A stretch of DNA of 35,829 bases, taken from Candidatus Cloacimonadales bacterium. Lineage in GTDB: Bacteria; Cloacimonadota; Cloacimonadia; Cloacimonadales; TCS61. A model generated the notes under the pieces. It worked only from the letters and a program-made list of their open reading frames with translations, ran no database searches and was not told the DNA's origin. Each line of letters begins with the position of its first letter. Position 1 is the first letter of the stretch. Positions 1 to 10,465 of the stretch are shown piece by piece. The stretch covers positions 1 to 35,829 of the forward strand of contig JAUSOT010000270.1 in assembly GCA_030656075.1 (NCBI GenBank), read 5' to 3'. A program made the position numbers and the translations under genes.

Positions 1-64
1 AGACGAAAACAAGAAACAATGCGGACTCCTCGGGACGAGAAGTCCAACTTTCAAAATAAAGAGT

Positions 65-135
65 GAAATGTGTTTAAAGAAATAAATCCGCTCCCCTCAG
101 GATTTGAAGAGGGGCTGGGGGAGTTTAATTATCCA
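65..135 (+). repeat. Dispersed repeat module (alpha), first copy
   Basis: gaaatgtgtttaaagaaataaatccgctcccctc..gatttgaagaggggctgggggagttta.tatcca; about 66/71 identical to 19926-19996. Confidence 0.8.
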
Positions 136-244
136 TTATTGAACATGGAATATCCAAGTAGGAAGGGAAGATGAAGCAACCTTAAAAGTGCTAAGCTGGA
201 AGAACTATATGAAAGAAGCGCTTACAGGGTTCATCATACTTTTC

Positions 245-361
245 CTCCCCCTAAATAGGGGGATCGAGGGGGTTGAAGTTGTGGCAAAGTTGAAAGCAAG
301 AATGCAAGAAACTTTCGCAAAATTTATAAAAGAAAAGTTGAAAGAACTTTTGGGAAAGTAA
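245..361 (+). repeat. REP-like palindrome plus ~90-bp tail (gamma-delta module)
   Basis: CCCCCTAAATAGGGGGATCGAGGGGGTT followed by a tail ending ttgggaaagtaa; the same tail occurs at 19201-19300 and 20054-20153. Confidence 0.8.
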
Positions 362-371
362 TGCTTTTTCT

Positions 372-416
372 TCCCCCTAAATAGGGGGATCGAGGGGGCT
401 GAAAATGTGCCAAAGT
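372..416 (+). repeat. Second REP-like palindrome with truncated tail
   Basis: ccccctaaatagggggatcgagggggctgaaaatgtgccaaagttt; the tail stops after the conserved gtgccaaagtt. Confidence 0.7.
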
Positions 417-458
417 TTGAAAATTACCAAGGTTTTATTAATTAACTGTAAAAGAAAG

Positions 459-488
459 TTGACATCATTTTGATGATAAGTAATTTTC
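459..488 (+). promoter_or_regulatory. Candidate promoter for the response regulator
   Basis: TTGACA, 19 nt from TTG to TAATTTTC (close to the Bacteroidota -7 box TAnnTTTG), ~25 nt upstream of the ATG at 513. Confidence 0.35.
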
Positions 489-512
489 GAAATTGAATTT
501 GAGAGGTAAAAC

Positions 513-875
513 ATGAAAAAGAAAATTATGATCGTAGAGGATGAAACAATCATTGCTCGAGACCTGAAGCAACTGCTGCAAGGGGAAGGATACGAGATCC
601 AATCCATAGAAGACTCAGCGGAAAATGCCATGGCAAAGATTAAACTTGAAAAACCTGATCTGGTACTTATTGATATTCAACTTTTTGGTAAAATGGATGG
701 GATCAAACTGTCGGAGGAAATTGCCAGGATAGATCATATTCCAGTGATTTATGTTACGGCATACTCAGAGAAAGAGGTCATAGATCGAGCTATGAAAACG
801 AAACCAATAGCTTATATCATGAAACCGATCCTGGATGAAGACCTGGTCGATGCTGTAAAGGATGCTCTAAAATAA
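513..875 (+). CDS. Single-domain CheY-like response regulator receiver protein
   Basis: MIVEDE, LVLIDIQL, VTAYS and K-P motifs; no output domain. Confidence 0.9.
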   Translation: MKKKIMIVEDETIIARDLKQLLQGEGYEIQSIEDSAENAMAKIKLEKPDLVLIDIQLFGKMDGIKLSEEIARIDHIPVIYVTAYSEKEVIDRAMKTKPIAYIMKPILDEDLVDAVKDALK

Positions 876-877
876 AA

Positions 878-906
878 AAAGCCTGCAAAATCATCTTGCA
901 GGCTTT
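878..906. terminator. Bidirectional Rho-independent terminator
   Basis: Perfect 11-bp stem AAAGCCTGCAA-aatcatc-TTGCAGGCTTT with A/T tracts, between convergent genes. Confidence 0.85.
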
Positions 907-922
907 CAAACTATTTTTTCTG

Positions 923-2158
923 TTAAGCTGTTTTATTTCTTTTTTCTTCTTTGAACGAAAATGCCGGCTCACTTAAGCCAAGAACTACATCTTTCGAGAT
1001 CAGGCATTCTTTAAGATTGTCCATCTCAGGAATGTTGTACATGATCTCGATCATGAATTTTTCCATGATTGCACGCAAACCACGAGCACCCATCTTTTGC
1101 TTGATAGCTACGTGAGCTATTTCACGCAATGCATCTACACTAAAATCAAGTTTCACATCCTCAATTTCAAAGAGTTTTTTATATTGCTTGCAAATAGCAT
1201 TTTTGGGATCTGTTAAAATCTTGACGAGAGCATCTTCATCCAGTTCTTGCAGATAGCTGACCACCGGCATTCTGCCGACCAGCTCCGGGATCAAACCGTA
1301 TTTCACCAAATCGTTAGGAATAACATGTCTAAATAGATCGTCTTCGTTGAGTTTGATTATTTTTGCTTCGGCATCAAAACCGATGATTTTCTTTTTCAAG
1401 CGTTTGCTGATGATTTTCTCCAATCCGAAAAAGGCTCCGCCGGAAATGAAAAGAATATTTTTGGTATCGATTTCGATAAATTCCTGCTGCGGGTGTTTAC
1501 GACCACCTTTGGGAGGAACGTTCACTTTGGCGCCTTCCAGGATTTTGAGAAGAGCCTGCTGCACTCCTTCACCGGAAACGTCGCGGGTGATGGATGGTGT
1601 CTCAGATTTCCTGGCTATTTTATCCAATTCATCGATATAAATTATCCCTTTCTCGGCTTTTTCGATATCATAACTGGCATTTTGCAGCAGCCGCACCAGG
1701 ATGTTCTCGACATCTTCTCCCACATAACCTGCTTCGGTGAGAGTGGTTGCATCTGCAATGGCAAAGGGAACTTTGAGCAATTTAGCCAGAGTCTGAGCGA
1801 TGAGAGTTTTGCCGGAACCGGTTGGCCCGATCATGAGAATATTACTTTTTTCAATATCGATATCGTCAGTGGGTCTTTGTTTGAAAATCCTTTTGTAATG
1901 ATTGTAAACAGCAACGGATATGATCTGTTTGGCAGATTCCTGGCCAATCACATATTGGTTCAGCAGCATGTGTATTTCTCGTGGGGTGGGAAGAACGAAA
2001 TGTTCGAATTCGTGTTTCTGATGATCAGCTTCGATGATGGTTGAACACATTTGGGTGCATTCATCACAGATGTTACCGCTGATACCTTTGATCAGGAATT
2101 TCGTTTCGATTTCCGATCTGCCGCAGAACGAGCAGTGATGTATATTCGGATTATTCAT
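923..2158 (-). CDS. clpX: ATP-dependent Clp protease ATP-binding subunit ClpX
   Basis: N-terminal C4 zinc finger (CSFCGRS...CDECTQMC), GPTGSGKT Walker [11 protein letters not shown]; follows clpP. Confidence 0.97.
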   Translation of the reverse strand: MNNPNIHHCSFCGRSEIETKFLIKGISGNICDECTQMCSTIIEADHQKHEFEHFVLPTPREIHMLLNQYVIGQESAKQIISVAVYNHYKRIFKQRPTDDIDIEKSNILMIGPTGSGKTLIAQTLAKLLKVPFAIADATTLTEAGYVGEDVENILVRLLQNASYDIEKAEKGIIYIDELDKIARKSETPSITRDVSGEGVQQALLKILEGAKVNVPPKGGRKHPQQEFIEIDTKNILFISGGAFFGLEKIISKRLKKKIIGFDAEAKIIKLNEDDLFRHVIPNDLVKYGLIPELVGRMPVVSYLQELDEDALVKILTDPKNAICKQYKKLFEIEDVKLDFSVDALREIAHVAIKQKMGARGLRAIMEKFMIEIMYNIPEMDNLKECLISKDVVLGLSEPAFSFKEEKRNKTA

Positions 2159-2776
2159 TTATACTCCGTTTTTGGTAGTTTTCTGCAAAGAATCTTTGCG
2201 CGATTTGATCACTTCATCGATCAATCCGTATTCTTTGGCTTCCAGGGCGCTCATGAAGAAATTGCGGTCGGTGTCTTTTTCAATGCGTTTGAGCGTTTGC
2301 CCGGTATGAAATTGCAGCATTTTATTCAAGGTGATTTTATGTTGCAGGATTTCTCTGGTTTGAATTTCGATGTCGGAAGCTTGTCCTTGAGCACCACCCA
2401 GAGGTTGATGGATCATAATGCGGCTGTTCGGCAGAGCAAATCTTTTGCCTTTCTGTCCGGCTGAGAGCAGCAGCGCTCCCATGCTGGAAGCTTGACCTAT
2501 GCAGATCGTGCTCACATCGGGACGAACATACTGCATGGTATCGTAGATCGCCAAACCGGAAGAAACCAAACCGCCGGGACTGTTTATATACATGGAAATA
2601 TCTTTTTCAGGATCATCGGCAGCCAGGTGCAGAAGCTGGGCTATCACCACATTTGCCACGTTATCATCGATGGCTGAACCCAGGAAAATTATTCTGTCCT
2701 TTAATAGGCGTGAAAAAATATCATACGCTCTTTCGAACTGTCCTTCCTGCTCTACAACTATTGGTACATACGGCAT
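2159..2776 (-). CDS. clpP: ATP-dependent Clp protease proteolytic subunit ClpP
   Basis: [12 protein letters not shown]..., [30 protein letters not shown]. Confidence 0.97.
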   Translation of the reverse strand: MPYVPIVVEQEGQFERAYDIFSRLLKDRIIFLGSAIDDNVANVVIAQLLHLAADDPEKDISMYINSPGGLVSSGLAIYDTMQYVRPDVSTICIGQASSMGALLLSAGQKGKRFALPNSRIMIHQPLGGAQGQASDIEIQTREILQHKITLNKMLQFHTGQTLKRIEKDTDRNFFMSALEAKEYGLIDEVIKSRKDSLQKTTKNGV

Positions 2777-2786
2777 GAATTCTCCT

Positions 2787-4103
2787 TTATTCCGCTTTTC
2801 CGGATTCCGTTTTCTCTTTAGTTTTATCCTGTTTGGAAATCTTCTTCTTATCTTCCTTTGGATAGGAAACGAATTTGGAATTTTTTTCCAGGAAATCCAT
2901 CAATTTCTTCTCTTCCAAACTATATTTGAAATCATCGCTTTCGATCTGTTTTTTATACATTTCTTTATATTTTGCCACATCCAGCTTCAGATTTTCAGCA
3001 GCTTCGGCGATCATCGCTTCTTTATCTTCATCAGAAATTTCGATTTTTTCCAGTTTTTTCAATTCGTCCAGAAGGTAATGATTTTTTAGATTAAATGCAG
3101 CGATAGTTTCATATATAGGAACGATCTTATCGAGTTCCATCTTGTAAGCTTCAGCATAGGGTTTCGCCAAATCTTCGGCATAGCTTTTCACGAAAGAAGG
3201 GGGAAGATCAAAGGGATTTTCCTGGATCAGCGCAGTAGAAATTGCCTGTCGCTTTCTCTCGCCATTGTCTTTCTCGATCTTGATTTTCAATTCTTCCGCA
3301 ATTTTTTCTCTCAAGATTTCCAAAGAGTCATATTCCAGATCTTTAGCAAAATCATCGTTCAATTCCGGAAGCACCTTCCTCTTGATCTCTTTCACTTCCA
3401 CCAGGAATTCACGATCTTTTAAATTATCAGTAATTTCAGAATCGGTCGATTCTTCCGACTTTGTGAAAAGTTTGGTTTTTATTTCATCGCCGACTTTTAC
3501 GCCAGTCAAATTCTTGTTCATTATTTTGGAATAGGAATTATCGCCTAAGATGAACTGTCTGTTGATCTGTTTGGTTTCCTTTCCTTCATCGTCCAGGAAT
3601 TTGATCGTGACGCTTATCTGATCGTTAATTTCAGAAGTTTCCACGGTTTCTTCCGTAGCTGTTTTATGACGAAAATCTTCGATCGTTTCATCGATCATGG
3701 CATCTTTGAATTTGGTCGGTTCAAAAGGAATTTTCAAACCTTTATATTTTTCAACTTTGATTTGCGGCATAACTTCAAATGTGAAAACCATCACCAGGTC
3801 TTGCCCTTTTTCCCATTCGATCTCTTTTGCTTCACCCGGATTGATCGGATGCAGATCGTTTTCTTCGAGAGCTTGTTTATAATAATCGTTTAATTTCTGA
3901 TTAAAATATTCTTCTTTAACCTTGTCGCCATAAGTTCTTTCGATCATGGTAAGTGGTGCTTTTCCTTTACGAAAACCGGGAATGGCCACGAAGTTTTTAA
4001 ACTTACTCAATGTTTTATGATAATCCTGAAGCGCTTCTGTTGCTTCGATCGTGATTGTTAATTCCTTCACACATTGAGATATGTCCTTAATATCGACTTT
4101 CAC
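2787..4103 (-). CDS. tig: Trigger factor
   Basis: [10 protein letters not shown] ribosome-binding signature; upstream of clpP-clpX. Confidence 0.95.
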   Translation of the reverse strand: MKVDIKDISQCVKELTITIEATEALQDYHKTLSKFKNFVAIPGFRKGKAPLTMIERTYGDKVKEEYFNQKLNDYYKQALEENDLHPINPGEAKEIEWEKGQDLVMVFTFEVMPQIKVEKYKGLKIPFEPTKFKDAMIDETIEDFRHKTATEETVETSEINDQISVTIKFLDDEGKETKQINRQFILGDNSYSKIMNKNLTGVKVGDEIKTKLFTKSEESTDSEITDNLKDREFLVEVKEIKRKVLPELNDDFAKDLEYDSLEILREKIAEELKIKIEKDNGERKRQAISTALIQENPFDLPPSFVKSYAEDLAKPYAEAYKMELDKIVPIYETIAAFNLKNHYLLDELKKLEKIEISDEDKEAMIAEAAENLKLDVAKYKEMYKKQIESDDFKYSLEEKKLMDFLEKNSKFVSYPKEDKKKISKQDKTKEKTESGKAE

Positions 4104-4149
4104 TAATTCTCCTTAACTTCTTGTTTGAATTCTGCACAATTTTATTATT

Positions 4150-4236
4150 TGGTGCGAAAGAGGGGACTTGAACCCCTACAGGATTGCTCCCACAGGATCC
4201 TAAATCCTGCGTGTCTACCAATTCCACCACTTTCGC
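4150..4236 (-). tRNA. tRNA-Leu (anticodon UAG), 3' CCA encoded
   Basis: Reverse complement GCGAAAGTGGTGGAATTGGTAGACACGCAGGATTTAGGATCCTG...GGGGTTCAAGTCCCCTCTTTCGCACCA; class II variable arm; anticodon loop ttTAGga. Confidence 0.95.
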
Positions 4237-4245
4237 ATTACAGAG

Positions 4246-5451
4246 CTATTTTTTTATCATCTGGTTGGTCAGGTTGATATAATTTACGGCTTCTTCAGAA
4301 TTCGGTACTAACTCTAACCATTTCTTCGCATAAACCAAAGCTTCTGCATAACGCTTTTCTCGAGTTAAAGTGTAGGTTAGATAAGAAATCCAATTTATGT
4401 TTTGCGGATCAAGATCAACAGCTTTTTTCAAGCATTTGATCGATTCATCCATATTGCCCAGTTTTTCGTAAATATTACTGGAATAGGCAAGTACATCGAT
4501 ATTGTCCGGATCACTTTCCAATATTTTTTTATATTGCTGTAAGGCTGTTTCCAAATAAGCTAATGATTGTTCTTTATTCCCAAGTTTCTCATAAATTTCA
4601 CTGGCAAAAATGAGTGCATCAAGATTGTCGGGTTCAAATTTTAAAACCTTCTCGTAAGAAATCAGAGTATTTTCCTGATCTTTCAGTTTATTGTAAGCCA
4701 GAGCCATATTGAAGTAGTTATCAACGCTTTCCGGATTTATTTGTGCCGCGGCTTTATACCATTTCAAAGCAGCTTCATAATTACCATTTTCAAAGTTTGT
4801 ATTACCGATCTGTGTGCGTACAATATCATCCAGTGTATCTTTTTCAGCTACTTTTTCCATATAATTCAGAGACTGTACTTCATCTCCCATTTTGGAATAA
4901 ACAAAAGCTATCATTTTTAAAGTTTTCACGCTATCGGGAGCGATTTCTAAAACATAGAGGAACTTATCCAATGCGCTTTGCAGGCTATCGTTTTGTGTAT
5001 CAGTTTGGGCATCCAGAAACAGCTTCACCCAGCAGATCTGCATAAGCTTGGGTATGCGCTCATTAATATCGTCCAGTTTTATATTTTTTATATATTTTTT
5101 ATGGAATTTTTTGGCAGCTTTTTCATCAGTTTGCATAAGAGTATTATATTCAGCATAAACTTCATCGATTTCAACTAATACATTCGTATAAATTGCAATG
5201 GCTTTTTTGTAATCAAAATTAAAATCATAGTAAATCCCAGCCATTTTGTTCAAGGCTTCGATGTTATGAGAATTATCTTCCAAAACTAGTTCATAAAAAG
5301 GAAGCGCCTTCTCCGGCCTGCCTTCTCTCAGGTGTAGGTTAGCTGATCTCAGATTTTTATTTCCTTCAGCCGTAAGATCTTGCGATGCAGCAAAAAGTGA
5401 TACGGATCCAATCACCAGTATTGCCAAACCGGTCAAAATTACTTTTTTCAT
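4246..5451 (-). CDS. Exported tetratricopeptide-repeat protein
   Basis: N-terminal signal peptide (MKKVILTGLAILVIGSVSLFAAS) and multiple TPR motifs. Confidence 0.85.
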   Translation of the reverse strand: MKKVILTGLAILVIGSVSLFAASQDLTAEGNKNLRSANLHLREGRPEKALPFYELVLEDNSHNIEALNKMAGIYYDFNFDYKKAIAIYTNVLVEIDEVYAEYNTLMQTDEKAAKKFHKKYIKNIKLDDINERIPKLMQICWVKLFLDAQTDTQNDSLQSALDKFLYVLEIAPDSVKTLKMIAFVYSKMGDEVQSLNYMEKVAEKDTLDDIVRTQIGNTNFENGNYEAALKWYKAAAQINPESVDNYFNMALAYNKLKDQENTLISYEKVLKFEPDNLDALIFASEIYEKLGNKEQSLAYLETALQQYKKILESDPDNIDVLAYSSNIYEKLGNMDESIKCLKKAVDLDPQNINWISYLTYTLTREKRYAEALVYAKKWLELVPNSEEAVNYINLTNQMIKK

Positions 5452-5704
5452 TTTTCCTCCAAAATTACTTATATAATATATTTTAACGTACTTTATGCAA
5501 TTTTTTTTGTTAGGTTAAACAGTCAAGATATTTATTATGATTGAATTCATGAATGCGTTGTGAATGTTCAATCCCAATTCTGAAGTCTGACCTATTTCTG
5601 TGATTTGGTAAATCATCATTAATGGATCAGACTTCTTGCATTTCAACCCTGAAAGAGTCAACATCCAAACATTATCGGAAGAGACGTTTTCAGAATTTAT
5701 TTTT

Positions 5705-7438
5705 TTAGAACTGAATCTCGTATGGCATAATAGCCTGCACAGGATCGGTTTTGATATTTTTATAAAATTCGATCATTTCATCGAATTTCAATTCTTGAGG
5801 TATGCTCTTTTCCATGATCTTGGCACTGATATCGATATTGAATTTTTCTTTCAGTAACTCTTCCAGCATACTTTTTTTATGAGGATAATAATCGATTTGA
5901 TAATTGCTGATATTAGCTAATTCTGCAGCTTTAAGCACAGCATCGGACAACATTCCAACTTCATCGATAAGTCCATTTCTCTTAGCATCAGAACTCTCCC
6001 AGATCATCCCCTGAGCTACTTCCTCAACTTCGTTCAGAGTGAGAGAACGGCCTTCGGATACTCTCATTTTAAATTCCATATATGTGCTGTTCACAGATTT
6101 CTGTAAGGATTGGATTTCTGCCTGGGAAGGTTTTTCATACAAATTGAAAACATTATTGTATTTTCCATTTCCGATCCTTTCTGAATTTATACCGATTTTA
6201 TCGGTAAGACCGCTGATATTAGGAACTATGGAAACCACGCCAATGGAACCGGTGATGGTGAACGGATCAGCAAAGATATAATCGGAATTAACAGAGATAT
6301 AATAACCACCCGAAGCGGCCATATTTCCCATTGAAATTATTACCGGCTTCACTTTTCGAACTTGTTTTATCTTGTTCAATATGATCTCTGCGATGAGAGC
6401 GCTCCCGCCGGGACTGTTCACACGCAGCACGATCGATTTGACGGAGCGATTGCTCTGAAGTTCATCCAGAATTTTATTGATCTTGCTGGCTGAGAGATTA
6501 AGGGCTGATGTTATCGAATTGGATGGAGCAATTGTACCTTGAGCATAGACTACGGCAATCTTGTTGGCTGCTGTCACAGTTTGCTGAACTCTGTATTTCT
6601 CAAAATCGATCAGGTGATCTTTAAGATTAAGGAGATCGAGCAGTTCATCACGGTAATAAAGATCATCCACCAGTTTATAATCGAGAGCTTTGTTTTTGCT
6701 GATGAACAGCTCATCACGTTTTTCATAAATATATTTTATCTCATCCGCAGTCAGATTTCTATTTCTGGCCAGAGTCTCCAAAATCCTGGAATAGATCGCT
6801 CCCAGGGCTCGATCGAGATTTTCTTTTACAGGTTCCGAAAAGCTGTTTCTGGAATAATTTTCCCCGGCGCCTTTGTATTTTCCGGCATGGACGATTGTCA
6901 CATCGATACCGATTTTATCCAGCAGATCTTTATAGAAAATAACATTGCCACCAACTCCGGTAAGGAGAATTCCACCGGAAGCTGAAGGATTCAGATAAAT
7001 TTTTTCTGCTGCAGAAGCTAATAAATAATCACGGTTAAAGGCAAAATCAAGATAAGCATAAACCGGTTTGCCCTGAGCTCGAAAACGTTCCAGCGCCGTC
7101 ATGATCTCGTTCAAATCTGCATATCCGCAGGAAATGAAAGAAGGTTCCAGGAATATTCCGCTGATATTTACATCTTTGGCAGCCTGATCGATCTTTTGGA
7201 TGATTTCGTGGGCGTTCAAAGATTGATCTGCCAGGAAACCGTCTTCAAATTCATTGTAGGTAACGATCTCACCTTTCAAATCCAATTGTAAATACGAATT
7301 TGGCGCAACCTTAACCGATGCGGTATTCTGAGAAAAGTTTCTACCTAATTTAGAAATTCCTCGGAATCCAAGAAACAAAACAACGATTAAAATAATGATA
7401 GATGCTAAACATCCAAGAGCAAACCATTTAGATTTCAT
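5705..7438 (-). CDS. sppA: Signal peptide peptidase SppA, long form
   Basis: Two S49 domains: VHAGKYKGAGENYSR and VNSPGGSALIAE...MGNMAASGGYYIS. Confidence 0.92.
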   Translation of the reverse strand: MKSKWFALGCLASIIILIVVLFLGFRGISKLGRNFSQNTASVKVAPNSYLQLDLKGEIVTYNEFEDGFLADQSLNAHEIIQKIDQAAKDVNISGIFLEPSFISCGYADLNEIMTALERFRAQGKPVYAYLDFAFNRDYLLASAAEKIYLNPSASGGILLTGVGGNVIFYKDLLDKIGIDVTIVHAGKYKGAGENYSRNSFSEPVKENLDRALGAIYSRILETLARNRNLTADEIKYIYEKRDELFISKNKALDYKLVDDLYYRDELLDLLNLKDHLIDFEKYRVQQTVTAANKIAVVYAQGTIAPSNSITSALNLSASKINKILDELQSNRSVKSIVLRVNSPGGSALIAEIILNKIKQVRKVKPVIISMGNMAASGGYYISVNSDYIFADPFTITGSIGVVSIVPNISGLTDKIGINSERIGNGKYNNVFNLYEKPSQAEIQSLQKSVNSTYMEFKMRVSEGRSLTLNEVEEVAQGMIWESSDAKRNGLIDEVGMLSDAVLKAAELANISNYQIDYYPHKKSMLEELLKEKFNIDISAKIMEKSIPQELKFDEMIEFYKNIKTDPVQAIMPYEIQF

Positions 7439-7538
7439 TTTAACTCCTTTTTTATTACCTTGAAAAAATTTAAAAGCTTTCTCTTCCTGCTCAACTTTTC
7501 CAACGGTTATTTCTGTCCAATTTTCTACGTTTTAAACT

Positions 7539-7633
7539 AACCCCTCTGCCTGCGGCATCTCCCCTTGACAGGGGAGAATTATTCTCGTTCCAATGCTCCT
7601 GCGCTGGAACGTACAATCTCCGCTCTGCGGATT
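7539..7633 (-). repeat. Composite three-hairpin intergenic repeat
   Basis: Reverse complement: aatccgcagagcggagattgtacgttccagcgcaggagcattggaacgagaataattctcccctgtcaaggggagatgccgcaggcagaggggtt; same architecture as 14207-14293. Confidence 0.75.
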
Positions 7634-7752
7634 ACTCACATCTAACTTTGTTTTTCCAACGGTTTTTCCATCATATCACACTTAACCATTGAAAAGATTC
7701 ACGGGAAAGAATTTCTCCGGCAGAAGCAGTTTTCAAGGTTTTAATGCCTTCT

Positions 7753-9093
7753 CTAATTTTCAATTTCTAACTCTTTTATTTTTCTGGAAAGATTACTAAC
7801 CTGCAAGCCTAATGCTTCGGCAGTTCGAGATAAATTCCCGCCATTCAGTTGCAACTGAGTTGCCAGATATTTTGTTTCAAATTCCTTTTTCTTATCTTTG
7901 AAAAGCACGGTTTCATTCCAGAAATTTGTGGAAGATTTCACCTGTCCGAGGAATTCGATATCGGCAGGTTCAATGTTTTCTTTGGAAACAAGAATGTAGA
8001 TTCTTTCAATATAATTTCTCAATTCCCGCACATTTCCTTTGAAGCGCCAGGATTGCATCACTTTCATGGTTGCCGGCAGGAATATTTTGAGCGGAATTTT
8101 CAGATCATTAGCATAGAATCTTGAATAATGTTCGATCAATATTGGAATATCTTCAGGATGCTGATGAAGGGGAGGGGTGACGATGGGAATGACATTCAGC
8201 CTGTAATATAGATCTTCACGGAAAAAGCCCTGAACTATGAGTTCTTCCAGGTTTTTGTGCGTAGCAGCTATGATGCGGACATCTATCTTGCGGGTTTTAT
8301 TACCCCCGACTCTTTCGAATTCTCCTTCCTGGATCACGCGCAGGATCTTGGCCTGAGCATTCAGGTTCATATCGCCGATCTCATCCAAAAAGAGTGTGCC
8401 GCCGTCTGCCTGCTCGATCTTGCCGTCTTTGCTTCTATCCGCTCCGGTGAAAGCACCCCTTTCATAACCAAAAAGTTCGCTTTCCACCAGCTCGTTGGGA
8501 ATGGCAGCCGAATTGAATTTGACGAAAGGTTTATCTTTTCTGCGGCTGAGATTGTGAACTGCGTAGGCCACAAGTTCTTTGCCGGTGCCGCTTTCGCCGC
8601 GGATCAATACTTTGGAATCGCTGGGAGCCACTTTTTCGATCATGGAAAGCACTTCTTTGATGGCCGAGCTATTGCCCACCATCTGATACTGCTCACTCAC
8701 CGTGTCTTTTAATCTGTGATAATCCTGAGAAATGGTTTTAAATTCGATCGCCTTTTTGATGATCACTTTCACTTTTGTCAGGCTGAGCGGCTTTTCCAGG
8801 AAATCATAAGCGCCGAGACGCATGGCCTGCACCGCTTCTTTTATACCGCTGTGCCCCGAGATCATGATGACGATTTTCTCCGGATTGCTTTCTTTGATCT
8901 GTGCCAGCACGTCCAAACCGTTAGCGCCGTCCAGACGAACATCCAATAATATTATATCAGGCGAGAAAGCATCGACCTTGGCTAATCCTTTTTTGCTTTC
9001 CAAAGCATATTCGCATTCATATTCGTCATCTTCCAATATGTTTTTTAAGGATAAACAGATATTCATTTCATCGTCGATAATTAAAATTCTCAT
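7753..9093 (-). CDS. Sigma-54-dependent response regulator (NtrC family)
   Basis: Receiver domain, GESGTGKE, GAFTGA (ELFGYERGAFTGADRSKDG), C-terminal Fis-like HTH. Confidence 0.95.
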   Translation of the reverse strand: MRILIIDDEMNICLSLKNILEDDEYECEYALESKKGLAKVDAFSPDIILLDVRLDGANGLDVLAQIKESNPEKIVIMISGHSGIKEAVQAMRLGAYDFLEKPLSLTKVKVIIKKAIEFKTISQDYHRLKDTVSEQYQMVGNSSAIKEVLSMIEKVAPSDSKVLIRGESGTGKELVAYAVHNLSRRKDKPFVKFNSAAIPNELVESELFGYERGAFTGADRSKDGKIEQADGGTLFLDEIGDMNLNAQAKILRVIQEGEFERVGGNKTRKIDVRIIAATHKNLEELIVQGFFREDLYYRLNVIPIVTPPLHQHPEDIPILIEHYSRFYANDLKIPLKIFLPATMKVMQSWRFKGNVRELRNYIERIYILVSKENIEPADIEFLGQVKSSTNFWNETVLFKDKKKEFETKYLATQLQLNGGNLSRTAEALGLQVSNLSRKIKELEIEN

Positions 9094-9138
9094 CTATTGC
9101 TCCGTGACTTTACATTCAATATTACTTTCATATTTATC

Positions 9139-9180
9139 AACCCCTCTGCCTTCGGCATCTCCCCTTGACAGGGGAGAATA
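9139..9180 (-). repeat. REP-like palindromic element
   Basis: aacccctctgccttcggcatctccccttgacaggggagaata; near-identical core to 7539-7575. Confidence 0.75.
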
Positions 9181-9248
9181 TTCGATCATCAGATGGTGTT
9201 GATATTTCATTCTAACATCTTTCAACTCTTTCATGTTTTCTTTCACAT

Positions 9249-9279
9249 CCCCCTGTCAAGGGGGATTATCAGGGGGTTC
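9249..9279 (+). repeat. REP-like palindromic element, opposite orientation to 9139-9180
   Basis: tccccctgtcaagggggattatcagggggtt. Confidence 0.75.
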
Positions 9280-9295
9280 ACAAATATTCATAAAA

Positions 9296-10450
9296 TTAAT
9301 CCTTATTCAACACTATTTTGAAGGTAGTTCCTTTTTCAATTTCACTTTCCACGCCGATCTCGGCATTATTCAATTCAACCAGTTTTTTAACCAGGGCAAG
9401 GCCCAGACCTGTCCCCTTTTTTTTCATGGTAAAATATGGTTCAAAGATTTTTTGTAAAAATTCTTCTTCTATACCTTTTCCGTTATCTGCAATGCTGATA
9501 ACTGTCTTGTTATCTTTTTCCTCGCAGCAGATCGTGATTTTAGAGTTATCTTCAGTAGCGTCTATAGCGTTTTGTAGAATGTTGGTGATCACCTGATAAA
9601 AATGAGTTCTGTCAAAGGTGATGATCTGATCGGTGGCGCAGGAAAGCTCAATATTGTATCTATGCCGGTAGGAAGCTAATATCTCTTCCAGGCAGGATCG
9701 CAGATTAAAATCGGAAAATTCCGGTTCGATATCTTTGGCAAAACTGGAAAACGAATAAGCCAGTTTTTGAAGATTGTTGATTTCCTGGTTTATGATCTTT
9801 ACGGAATCCGGGAAAATCTCCGCGAATTTCTGAGGTTCGAGTTCATACTTCTCTTCCAATCTTTGAATCGTCAGTTGAATGGGAGTGAGGGGATTTTTGA
9901 TCTCGTGAGCCAGGATGCGGGAAAGTTCTTTCCAGATGCTTTCTTTTTCAGCGCGGATCAATTTCTTCTGCACATTTTCCAGTTCGCGGGACATCCGATT
10001 GAATGATGCTTTAAGTTCTTTGATCTCTTTGAAACCCGTTTCCGGCAGCTGCACGCTGAAATCACCTTCTCCGATCTTAGAAGTTGCTCTCTGCATTTGT
10101 TTTAGTGGTTTTGTGATTGCATAAAGTATAATAATAAAAGCAGATACGGAAATAATCATCAATAGAAATAAATAAACTGTGGAATATATCTGAGTTTCAT
10201 GGCAGATCATCTCCGAAGCAGCCCGGCTGGAATTGAATTTATTCAGAAGTTCCCGAGCTTTCAAGGTATCCTGCTCTGTTGAAAAAGAAAGCACCGAGAG
10301 CGATTCGCCAAATTGCAGATTTTGCAGGATCTCACTTGATTGCCTGTACTTTTCCACGAAAAAAGCATTAATCACCAGCAAACTGCCCAAATAGAGCGCC
10401 AGAAATAGAAATATAACTGTGCCGCGCAAACCAATCTTCTCCAAAGGCAT
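9296..10450 (-). CDS. Sensor histidine kinase (NtrY-like; TM-HAMP-HisKA-HATPase)
   Basis: LAHEIKNPLTPIQLTIQRL H-box, NILQNAIDAT N-box, GTGLGLALVKK; HAMP after second TM. Confidence 0.93.
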   Translation of the reverse strand: MPLEKIGLRGTVIFLFLALYLGSLLVINAFFVEKYRQSSEILQNLQFGESLSVLSFSTEQDTLKARELLNKFNSSRAASEMICHETQIYSTVYLFLLMIISVSAFIIILYAITKPLKQMQRATSKIGEGDFSVQLPETGFKEIKELKASFNRMSRELENVQKKLIRAEKESIWKELSRILAHEIKNPLTPIQLTIQRLEEKYELEPQKFAEIFPDSVKIINQEINNLQKLAYSFSSFAKDIEPEFSDFNLRSCLEEILASYRHRYNIELSCATDQIITFDRTHFYQVITNILQNAIDATEDNSKITICCEEKDNKTVISIADNGKGIEEEFLQKIFEPYFTMKKKGTGLGLALVKKLVELNNAEIGVESEIEKGTTFKIVLNKD

Positions 10451-10465
10451 GTTTTCTTAATTCCG

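Noticed and set aside
923-4103. Long plus-strand ORFs (e.g. 1493-2044, 2051-2464, 2592-3089) across clpX-clpP-tig
   Set aside because: They are antisense to strongly recognisable genes, and their sequences look like codon-bias shadows.
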